Assembly (NCBI GenBank): GCA_020137815.1
Contig: CM035353.1
Span: forward strand, 7,037,298 to 7,101,297
Length of the DNA: 64,000 nucleotides
Reading direction: 5' to 3'
Source of the DNA: Hormiphora californensis
Taxonomy: Eukaryota > Ctenophora > Tentaculata > Cydippida > Pleurobrachiidae
Program-made: the position numbers and the translations under genes
Shown: positions 42,070 through 64,000 of the stretch, piece by piece
Layout of the letters: each line of letters starts with the position of its first letter
Numbering within the stretch: the first letter of the stretch is position 1
Notes under the pieces: model-generated
The model's input: only the letters and a program-made list of their open reading frames with translations
What the model was told of the DNA's origin: nothing
Database searches by the model: none

Positions 42070-42331
42070 GCGGCGTCATACACATTTTCATTTGGAATTT
42101 TCACTTGGAATTTTCATTTGAAAACCATCCACGCGCATGCACGTGCAAGCTTCAAACACAAGTTAGAACCATGGGACCTTCACTAAAGTGATCCTTGGAT
42201 CAAAACAAATAAGTTAGTGAAGGTCCGGTGCTTCTAACTTGTGTTTGAAGCTTGCACGTGCATGCGCGTGGATGGTTTTCAAATGAAAATTCCAAATGAA
42301 AATTCCAAATAAAAATGTGTATGACGGACTG
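42070..42331. mobile_element. Foldback MITE inserted in copy B only
   Basis: 262 bp with imperfect ends around GTCATACACATTTTCATTTG and complement, flanked by TATC on both sides. The orthologous site in copy A (about 37740-37745) has a single uninterrupted 'catatcaagc', so the empty site is visible in the same window. Confidence 0.88.
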
Positions 42332-43740
42332 TATCAAGCAAAAGGTTCTAAGAAAGGGCATTTTATGATTTGCAACATTGCAAGGAAAAGTCACTGCAAG
42401 AATTCTATAATTATACACTGAAAAGCATAAACTTGCTTGCAAAATGGAGTAAGCGGGAAAGTATAATAGAATTGAATAAAAAGTTCGATACTACAGTCCA
42501 CCATAACCAAAGAACTGGCTGAGAATCAAGCACATGAGATCTCATGTGAGATCTCATGATAGAGTTCAGAATCTTATTATCAACGAACAAATGGCGACAT
42601 TTGTTGCCGACATTTCAATTACTTAGTACACTGAAGACATTGAATTGTGCGTAATGGGGGAGCAATGTGTGAACTGTGATTTGGGGGAGAAAATGAAATT
42701 GAAGTAGAGATTGGACTATTTCAACACCGTCGACAATTAATTGTCGACGGTGTTGAAATAGTCCAATCTCTACTTTATTTCATTGATTCAAAAAATGTGG
42801 AAAATATATGAAAGGTGTAGAACCATAGTTGCTGCAGCTATAATTAGAATGGGCCGGTGACTGCAGGTGGAAACCAAAATGCAATCGATTCCTATATTGC
42901 ATGATCATATACATGATATATGATACATGATATGATATATGATATAATTAATAAACAAAACAAATAACAGCAATAATAATATCAGTATTTGCAGTACATA
43001 TAAGGTACGATGTACCATGTGTATCATCATGATGATAAGATCGTGTAGACTGTAGGTTCTCGTGCTCCTACTTGTTTCTCTTTCAGTATATCTCTGGTTC
43101 TGCTGGTATGCCGTGATTATATTTGAAGAGAGAGAGAGAGAGAAGAGATGAATAATACAGAAGTGGGAACATATTTTAGGTATAGGGAGGGTCTAATTCC
43201 TTCAAGACAATTATAGCCGACCTACTCAGGGGGAAATTATAGCAATCGCAGCTGTCATTTATTTGTTACAATATCGTGGGAATTATAGAAAGAGAGAGGA
43301 TATATCGAGAAAATGTGAGGTCATGGTCGGAGACAACGAGGCCTAGGGGCTGAACGCCGATTGGAGAATGAATTAGAAAGTAACAAAAGGGAAGGAAACC
43401 ACTGTTATTTAGTAACCATATGAGTCAAATATTAGTTCCCGTCAGACACTAACATGCATGAGTTTCAGGAACGACTGTTTACGCAGATTACTGACCCCTT
43501 TTTCTATGGCCATGCGCTATCATCATCACACGATTTTACTTTTTCGCTGTTCGGAGAGAATTAAATTAAGGGGAGGGTAGACAGAGACACCGCAGAGACA
43601 GACCATATGTCAGTAAATGAGATTGACATGGATATATAAACGTTTAAACAAAAGCCCGTGAGGTGCAAATCTAATTTTTCCTTCCCCCTTGAAACAAGGA
43701 TCCCTTAGAAACATTTTCATTTGCTGAAGCTTGACAAAAT

Positions 43741-56862
<13,122 letters not shown>

Positions 56863-57587
56863 TTATACTATTTTGATTGGTTTCCCGTTGCAGGGATTCC
56901 ATGAAACGTGTGTTGCGTCCTAAATACAGCTGTATTATTTCGTTGTACTATTTTGATTTAGTTATATCAATATATGCGTGGCGTTGCCATGAATTGATTC
57001 TTTGTTTCTTTAAATCAAACATATCATTATCACCAGGAGTTGTTTTAGCCACACACACGATCTAGACACGCAAATTAGATCATCCACCACCGCACACGTG
57101 TGTTTTCAGCTAAAATAACAAATATACATGTGGCTCACATCCTTCTTGGTTGAATGGTACGCTTGTTGCTTGTTCTCTCTGTCAGGTGTCAACATTGATG
57201 ATTTCCTAGGTGACTCATTTAGCTCCAATTATTCTGTTGTCAGAACGTTTGTTTTGAGGTTAATACCAACTTGGTATTAAAGCTAGATAATCTTGAAGAT
57301 GTCAAGTTGAAAATTAAGAAAAAGATAAAAAGAACTTCTTTAAATTTTGACAAGCACTTGTTTTCACTATGAAGTTCCCCTGACCTTTTGGACCTAAAAA
57401 GATAAACGACTCTATATAAAGAGGCCGTTTCAATTCATAGATACGTCGTCTTTCAAACCGCCATGCAAACTATATTTCTCATAATCATAATCCCGATTCA
57501 TTAAGATCAGACAGTGGTGGTTGTAGTGGAGATTCGGCGGTTACCGTAATGGCGCGGACTTTGCTTTTGTCAACAAGCTGTTAAAAG
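56863..57587. other. Intergenic; dispersed repeat and possible TATA box
   Basis: 56877-56945 repeats 10761-10830. A textbook-looking TCTATATAAAGAGG lies at about 57411-57424, but no coding exon could be tied to it; the following ATG (57462) opens only a 13-codon frame. Confidence 0.4.
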
Positions 57588-57847
57588 GGTAAGTCGGAAG
57601 AACGTGTCCATTTGTCTCATGAGCGCTCATGAGTGTATCATGAGTGTGTCATGACATATGTCTCATGAGACGTTAGGGTTATGGTTATGACTTATGGTTG
57701 GGTTTAGGGTTGGGCTAGGGTTAGGGCTATCCCTTAGGTCTAGGTCTAACCCTAGCCCAACCCTAACCCTAACCCTAACTCAACGTCTCAGGAGACATGT
57801 CTCATGATGCTCTCATAAGACAAACGGACACGTTCTTCCGACTTACC
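57588..57847. mobile_element. Palindromic TCATGAGCGCTCATGA foldback element, copy 3, short form (8-bp TSD)
   Basis: 260 bp, with the same GGTAAGTCGGAAGAAC ends as 10861 and 33767 and the 8-bp duplication GTTAAAAG at 57580-57587 and 57848-57855. Only one or two palindromic units remain per arm; the TTAGGG/CCCTAA centre is kept. Confidence 0.92.
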
Positions 57848-58251
57848 GTTAAAAGTGCATTTGGTCAGAACGTCATAGCGCATTGATTGAACCCGTTTGC
57901 CCGTCGTTTTACAGTGTTGAACGGATACCGTATTCTCACTACAAGCACCCACGTAAAATGCAGAGAAAAGTTTTGGGTAATATCAACTATCAAGGCAATT
58001 ATACAAGGTGGCCCTTAACAGATTCTAAAATCCTTTTACTATTGGTACCAATAGGAGTTGATTTACAAAATTTCAAGAAATTCTGACCAGCCGTTCGTTA
58101 TCTTCCCCAAAGGGTTACGCCCTGATACAATTTGAATTTCTCTTTCATCCCTTCAACCATCCGCAACTGACCCCCTACTGCCTTTTAACACAGCTCCCTG
58201 CCTTAATCGACTCGGCAGCAGGGCTGGCAGAATATAACAACTGCACAGCTC

Positions 58252-59794
58252 GGCAATTTTGCATTTGCGGGCATCGCACTATAGACGCAGTACCCACGTA
58301 CTATAGACGCATTATAGACGCACTATAGACGCATTATAGACGCAGTATAGACACACGCAATATAGACGTACTTTCGTAAGCAGCAGTATAGACGCAGTAT
58401 AGGCGCATTATAACAGCAATATAAACGCATTTTTATAGACGCGACGCAGTATAGCCGCATTATAGGCGCACTACCCACCCCAAAATCACTTTATAGACGC
58501 ACTATAGACGCACTATAGACTGACTATAGCAGCACCATAAACGCTACATAGACGCATATAGACGCATGATAGAAGCATTATAGACGCAAATCGCTTTTTA
58601 TAGACGCCGCGTCTATAAAAAACATGCTTTTTTAAGAAGCACTATAGACGTACTCAGACGCACGCTGCGATATTTGAGGCGCAGTTGGGCGAACTATAAA
58701 CGCATTTTTGTCGCATATAAAAAGAAGCAGTATAGACGCATTATAGACGCATTATAGCCGCATGTGTGCGAAATCGATAAAGACGCAATATAGACGCAAA
58801 ATAAGAAGGAGAGGGAGAGAGACTAGAGGGAGGGAGGGAGGGAGGGAGGGAGAGGGAAGGAGAGGGAAAGAGGGAGGGATAAAGAGACAGATCAGACAGA
58901 GACAGATGGACACAGATCTGAGACAGACGGACAGAGTAAGATGGAGAGAGATTAAGATGGAGAGAGAGAGTGAGACAGAGAGGGAGATAGTAAGCGCGTG
59001 TTTGTCCGTCCGTCTGTCTCTGTCCGTTTGTTTCCATCTCTGTCTTTTTCTGTCTCACTCCGTCCCTATATATCACTCTCTTTCCATCTTACTCTCTTTC
59101 CATCTTACTCTGTCCTTCTATCTCAGGTCTTTATCCGTCTATCTCTGTTTCTGTCCCTGTATCCCTCCCTCAGTCCCTCCCTCTCTTTCCCTCTTTCCCT
59201 CTCCTTCCCTCTCCCTCCCTCCTTCCCTCTCCCTCCCTCTCCTTTTTATTTTGCGTCTACATTGCGTCTTTATCGATTTCGCACACATGCGGCTATAATG
59301 CGGCTATAATGCGTCTATACTGCTTCCTTTTATATGCGACAAAAATGCGTTTATAAAACGCCCAACTGCGCCTCAAATATCGCACTGCAGCCTGGAGTAC
59401 GTCTATAGTGCTTCTTAAAAAAGCACGTTTTTTATAGACGCGGCGTCTATAAAAAGCGATTTGCGTCTATAATGCTTCTATCATGCGTCTATGTAGCGTT
59501 TATGGTGCTGCTATAGTCAGTCTATAGTGCGTCTATAGTGCGTCTATAAAGTGATTTTGGGGTGGGTAGTGCGCCTATAATGCGGCTATACTGCGTCGCG
59601 TCTATAAAAATGCGTTTATAATTATATTGCTGTTATAATGCGCCTATACTGCGTCTATACTGCTGCTTACGAAAGTACGTCTATATTGCGTGTGTCTATA
59701 CTGCGTCTATAATGCGTCTATAGTGCGTCTATAATGCGTCTATAGTACGTGGGTACTGCGTCTATAGTGCGATGCCCGCAAATGCAAAATTGCC
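58252..59794. mobile_element. 1.54-kb foldback element of TATAGACGCAT repeats, 9-bp TSD
   Basis: Outer ends GGCAATTTTGCATTTGCGGG and complement, with the 9-bp target duplication GCACAGCTC at 58243-58251 and 59795-59803. Each arm (about 550 bp) consists mostly of an 11-bp-like unit TATAGACGCAT and variants. The centre is GA-rich then CT-rich. A 9-bp duplication with long arms suggests a Mutator-type foldback (inference). It ends 70 bp before the GTPase ATG. Confidence 0.88.
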
Positions 59795-59864
59795 GCACAG
59801 CTCATTATAATGCCATATATGTGTAATCGTAATGTTTTAGTTTCAAGTGCCACTGAAGTGTGCA

Positions 59865-62800
59865 ATGGCTGAACCTCTAACACGGAACACCATAAAGGTT
59901 AGATCATTAAGTGAACTCTCTCACCTTTTAATTGATCTTCAGTCGGACCCCTGTTAAATGCTGCCCTGTAGATCAGGTTTGAAGTACATCATGTAATTCT
60001 CATTGCAGGTTTAAAGTACATCATGTAATTCTCATCAGGTTTAAAGTAAGAGTGGCGCGCCGTGTTTTCTCACAAAACTTGGTGGATGAACGGGGAGTAC
60101 CACCAGGACCATTGGTACGGTATCGAAAATTTCCAATTCTGTCTCGTTCATTAGTTATGACGTAATATGTTCATTATTTCAACTTTCACAAAATTGCTCT
60201 ACAGAAAAATATGTTCATTGTGGATTGAAATGGATGCTTGCATCGTGTTCAGCGTCAAAAAATAGCCGGGGTACCAAATTTTGGTGTCTCTACCTTGTCT
60301 GTGACGCGAGATATCGACAATTATCAAAAACGACCAAAAATGGGAGAAAGAGAGTTTGTTATCTTTGGGTGCTAGTTGTTTGTGCGCGCCACCCACTTGT
60401 AACAATCTCTCTTTCTCTCACTTTTGTCGTTTTTTATATTTGTCAATATCTCGCGTCACAGACAAGGTAGAGACACCAAAATTTGGTACCCCGGCTATTT
60501 TTTGACGCTGAACACGATGCAAGCATCCATTTCAATCCACAATGAACAGATTTTTCTGTAAAGCAATTTTGTGAAAGTTGAAATAATGAACATATTACGT
60601 CATAACTAATAAATGAGACGGAATTGGAAATTTTCTATACCGTACCAATGGTCCTGGTGGTACTCCCCGTTCATTCACCAAGTTTTGTGAGAAAACATGG
60701 CGCGCCACTCTTACTTTAAAGTACATCATGTAATTCTCATTGCAGGTGGTTGTTGTTGGGGATGGAGCGGTAGGAAAGACATGCCTTCTCATTTCTTACG
60801 CTAAAAACAGCTTCCCAACGGCCTACGTTCCAACAGTAAATATCCAACATTAATTAGAAAGATTTTACGGGGTTATAATGTATAGTGATAAATATTAAAT
60901 AATATATTCACTGACCGAGTACCTTGGTAATGAAATTACCCCTCTGTTATTATTGCTTGTGCAATAAAAGGGGTGACTTCGTAACCAACCGAGTACCTTT
61001 GACGTATTCACGTGATTGCATGCATGAAACATTCAATATTTAGATAACTTTAGAGACTTTTAGACTTTCAGAAAGTGCTTTCCGATGCAAAACAACACAT
61101 TTGCATTTACCGGCCATTTCTTTTGTAGGTGTTTGATAACTATTCTGTAACGGTCGTTATTGGCGGAGAACCCTACATAGTCGGACTTTTCGACACTGCT
61201 GGTAGGTCATATCCAGTCACTTTATACTGTTTCCTTTTATTCATCATTTTAGTATGGCAAAGCTTGTCAACTCTCCAATCGATTTTATTGGTCTGCCTCT
61301 TTTCTGATCATAACTTGTGATTTCAGGTCAAGAGGACTATGACAGGCTAAGACCACTTTCATACGCAAACACTGACGTGTTTCTAGTGTGCTTCAACATC
61401 AACCTCCACCCGTCATTTGAAAACGTTAAAGAAAAGGTATTACAGTCGGACCCCGATTTAACGGCCCCCGATTTAGCGGCACCCCGATTTAACGGCATCC
61501 TAATCTTCCCCCGATATAGAAAATCCACAGTATTTGACCCCGATTTAGCGGACACCCCGATTTAACGGACAAAACCCTTTCCCCCGAGGGTGCAGGTGCC
61601 GTTAAATCGGGGTCCGACTGTATTTGCAAGTAAACTAGTCTTGCAAGATCTTGGTCATGCGAATGAGTTTAGAATTAAACCTCACTGCTGCACGCATCAT
61701 CAGCTCCTGCATAACTCAAATAATCTAATCAATTTATCAATGGGGGAAAACAGTCGTGCCTGGACCTGCAGCCTCAAGTTCAGGCCACGGCTATAATTTT
61801 CCACTGAGACCTGCGAGTGGCACGACTGTTTTCCCCATTTACTGATACACTTTCTATAGTGGGTACCAGAGATCTCCCATCATTGCCCGCGGATCCCCTA
61901 TATCCTGGTAGGAACACAAGTTGACAGACGCGGGGACGCATCTTGCGATGTATCGGTCAGTAACGTTTACAGTACGGTTTAATTTAAGTTAAGAAAATTA
62001 ATGAACCCTGTGGTGGGAGAAATGGCTCACCCTAGAACAATTGCAAGTTAATAGCAAAAATGCATAATAACCTGTAAATCACTTGTAATTCGAAGTTCAA
62101 ACTAGTTTTGAAATAGTTTTGAAATTTTTTTAGAAAAATTTTAGTTTTGAAATAGCTTTTGAAATAGTTTTGAAATAGCTTTTGAAATAGTTTTGAAATA
62201 GCTTTTGAAATAGCTTTTGAAATAGCTTTTGAAATAGCTTTTGAAATAGCTTTTGAAATGGCTTTGGACGGGTGGTAGAAATGGCTCATGTGGCTCATCT
62301 GGCAGCTGCACGATCATTATGAACACAAGGACATTCATATAAAAGCGAAAACCAGTGTACCCGACTAATTTTAGTACGCTGAATCACGTGAGCAACTCTG
62401 GCAAGCGCTCAGATGTGAAGAAAGTGCCCTAATTGAGCATAATTGGGTGTAATTGACCGGACTTACAACTTTTCTCCTGGAAACGCTAGAAGTTAATGTG
62501 AGGGCACTTTTCCGACTAACTTTGATACGCTGAATCACGTAAAAAACTTTTCCAAGCCCTCAGAGGTGAAGAAAGTGCCCTAATTGAGCAATTATGGTCA
62601 ATTAGACCCAATCAGACTCAATTAGGGCAATTTCCCCGCCTCTTAGGGCTTGGAAAAGTTGCTTACGTGAATCAGCGTATCAAAGTTAGTCGGAAAAGTG
62701 CCCTCACATTAACTTCTAGCGTTTGCAGGAGAAAAGTTGTAAGCCCGGTCAATTACACCCAATTATGCTCAATTAGTGCACTTTCTTCACATCTGAGCGC

Positions 62801-63384
62801 TTGCCAGAGTTGCTCACGTGATTCAGCGTATTAAAATTAGTCGGGTACACTGGTTTTCGCTTTTATATGAATGTCCTTGTGTTCATAATGATCGTGCAGC
62901 TGCCAGATGAGCCACATGAGCCATTTCTACCAGCCGTCCAAAGCCATTTCAAAAGCTATTTCAAAAGCTATTTCAAAATCTATTTCAAAAGCTATTTCAA
63001 AACTATTTCAAAAGCTATTTCAAAACTATTTCAAAAGCTATTTCAAAACTAAAATTTTTCTAAAAAAATTTCAAAACTATTTCAAAACTAGTTTGAACTT
63101 CGAATTACAAGTGATTTACAGGTTATTATGCATTTTTGCTATTAACTTGCAATTGTTCTAGGGTGAGCCATTTCTCCCACCACAGAACCCTGATATGTAG
63201 GAAATTCATAAAATTTCGCCCCATAACAACTTTTTTTTCAAAATTCATCTTCGATTCTATACAAAATGTATAAACTTCCAAATTTCCCTAATTTAGAAAC
63301 AGATATCCAAGCAACGAGGTGAAAAGTTGGCAAAGGAGATCAAAGCAGCGAAATATGTCGAGTGCTCAGCACTCACACAACAAG
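59865..63384 (+). CDS. Rho-family small GTPase, Cdc42/Rac type, 3' end outside the window
   Basis: Membrane-associated GTP switch for actin and polarity signalling. Exons: 59865-59897 ([11 protein letters not shown]), 60746-60835, 61129-61201, 61327-61436, 61860-61955, 63297-63384; all phases close and the last exon ends in phase 1. Motifs: P-loop [14 protein letters not shown]; switch [14 protein letters not shown] with the effector Thr; [28 protein letters not shown]; guanine-base motif GTQVD; ECSAL. IGGEPY and TQxD point to Cdc42 rather than Rho; the family call is firm, the paralogue is not. Oddities: the N-terminus is about six residues longer than usual, the surface stretch NINLHPS differs from the usual VVSPSS, and the segment between GTQVD and EKLAKEI is about six residues shorter than in Cdc42, so the Rho-insert helix is reduced. 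The CAAX-box exon must lie beyond 64000. Confidence 0.9.
59976..60745 (+). repeat. Three-copy ~31-bp tandem repeat over the GTPase exon 2 acceptor, third copy interrupted
   Basis: Units at 59976-60007 and 60008-60037; the third is split as 60038-60045 plus 60715-60745 by a foldback insertion. Each unit carries CATCATGTAATTCTCATTGCAG or the CATCAG variant, that is, a potential acceptor. The functional one is the last, directly before exon 2 (60746). Confidence 0.85.
60046..60714. mobile_element. 669-bp foldback element in GTPase intron 1
   Basis: Ends GTAAGAGTGGCGCGCC and complement, near-identical ~330-bp arms, TTTAAA on both sides (60040-60045 and 60715-60720). Inserted inside the third unit of the tandem acceptor repeat. 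Confidence 0.88.
60924..60988. mobile_element. 65-bp MITE with 9-bp TSD
   Basis: Ends TTGGTAATGAAATTACCCCT and AGGGGTGACTTCGTAACCAA. Target duplication CCGAGTACC at 60915-60923 and 60989-60997. Related ends occur near 21876, 34709, 46873 and 48682. Confidence 0.85.
61443..61620. mobile_element. Pogo-like MITE, 178 bp, at the GTPase exon 4 donor
   Basis: CAGTCGGACCCCGATTTAAC end and complement, TA at 61441-61442 and 61621-61622. The donor is GTATTA with the TA target at intron positions 5-6, so the element begins at intron position 7. Confidence 0.9.
61742..61838. repeat. Hairpin-forming short repeat
   Basis: Ends GGGGAAAACAGTCGTGCC and complement; the interior shares TTCAGGCCACGGCTAT and CCACTGAGACCTG with 52368-52400. 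It ends about 20 bp before the exon 5 acceptor. Confidence 0.65.
62009..63184. mobile_element. 1.18-kb foldback element in GTPase intron 5
   Basis: Ends TGTGGTGGGAGAAATGGCTC and complement, near-identical arms throughout, GAACCC on both sides (62003-62008 and 63185-63190). Each arm contains a 12-bp tandem repeat GAAATAGCTTTT. A second inverted block (CTGAATCACGTGAGCAACTC) lies further in. Repetitive 'SKAISK' frames are artefacts. Confidence 0.9.
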
Positions 63385-63544
63385 GTAACATATTTACATA
63401 TTTTACATATTTTACATATTTTACATATTTTACATATATCTACATTATATATATGACACATTTGAGTCAAACATTTGAGAAATGAAAATGCAATAAATTG
63501 TATTACATGTTTTTATGCGTTATTATACCCTTCCTGAAAGACAT

Positions 63545-63765
63545 ATGTCTTATTAGACAATTTTAACCGGTTATCTAAGTTTTCACAGTACACCGTGACC
63601 ACCGGTTACAGTGTACTGTGAAAACTTAGACCACTGCAAAAACACTAGTAATTATAAAGTAAAATACCGTTGCAGTGGTATGTGAAAAATTAGACACTTT
63701 CTAGTCACACGCACACAGTGTGAGCATTACAAACATTACAAACTGAGTGAACGAGATAAAGATTA

Positions 63766-63830
<65 letters not shown>

Positions 63831-64000
63831 GTGTGTGTGTGAGAGAGAGAGAGATAGGAAAAGAGAGAATCGAAGGCAGAGAGGGAAAGCAGATGCAGGA
63901 CGCTCATTGGCGTGGTGCCATCACGTGACGATCACGTGACCTATAGTTGCAGATGGGAAGAAAAGATAAGGGTTAGGGCGTGTGCAGTGTGCACTGTGCA
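63545..64000. repeat. Second copy of the dispersed repeat at 8885-10015, cut by the window edge
   Basis: 63549-63715 matches 8890-9050 in the same orientation, then a (GA)n tract (63768-63820). The last 45 bp match about 9105-9160 in the opposite orientation. Confidence 0.8.

Noticed and set aside
57411-57480. TATA-box promoter with short coding start
   Set aside because: The downstream ATG opens only 13 codons and no exon follows; kept only as a weak remark.
58252-59794. CRISPR-like regular repeats
   Set aside because: Units are contiguous 11-mers with no unique spacers, arranged as two mirror arms with a target-site duplication; the host is an animal.
62032-63161. SKAISK repeat frames on both strands
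   Set aside because: Mirror-image products of a 12-bp tandem repeat in the arms of a foldback element.

Overview
The window is eukaryotic and metazoan. It holds four intron-rich protein-coding genes whose exons are joined by ordinary GT-AG splice sites, set in very repeat-rich, AT-leaning DNA. No bacterial-type operon, CRISPR array, defence island or complete transposase was found. Gene content (vigilin, a rhodopsin-like GPCR, a C1A cysteine protease with a C-terminal ShKT domain, a Cdc42/Rac-type GTPase) and the dense foldback elements suggest a marine invertebrate, perhaps a sponge. The lineage is an inference and only weakly supported. Nearly all listed long reading frames are simple-sequence or repeat translations. 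The genes were found by reading short exons and checking that splice phases close.

Layout. 1-5510, minus: N-terminal half of vigilin (multi-KH RNA-binding protein), nine exons, running off the left edge. 5511-7486: intergenic, with a homopolymer-distorted stretch at about 6.38-6.9 kb that looks like an assembly artefact. 7487-19051, minus: a complete nine-exon class A GPCR of 360 residues. 19052-36798: about 18 kb with no recognisable gene, packed with foldback elements, a 163-bp satellite and small MITEs. 36799-43964: a 2.6-2.8 kb segmental duplication (two direct copies) carrying the first exon of the protease. 43741-56862, plus: papain-family protease (signal peptide, I29 propeptide, C1 domain, ShKT domain), with one apparent 1-nt frameshift in exon 2. 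56863-59864: intergenic, containing a 1.54-kb foldback element ending 70 bp before the GTPase start codon. 59865-63384, plus: Cdc42/Rac-like GTPase, six exons, last exon(s) beyond the right edge.

The genes do not form a pathway. The interest lies in genome architecture. (1) Long inverted-repeat elements are unusually abundant, several with clear target-site duplications: an 8-bp family seen three times with a TTAGGG-rich core, 9-bp cases, and a TA-flanked pogo-like MITE family seen about ten times, including a nested insertion. (2) Tandem duplications repeatedly span 3' splice sites: a nine-fold 48-bp array over the GPCR TM3 exon acceptor, a duplicated vigilin exon 5 acceptor, a triplicated GTPase exon 2 acceptor, and a 19-bp minisatellite abutting the vigilin exon 4 acceptor. 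(3) There are many near-perfect palindromes with essentially no loop.
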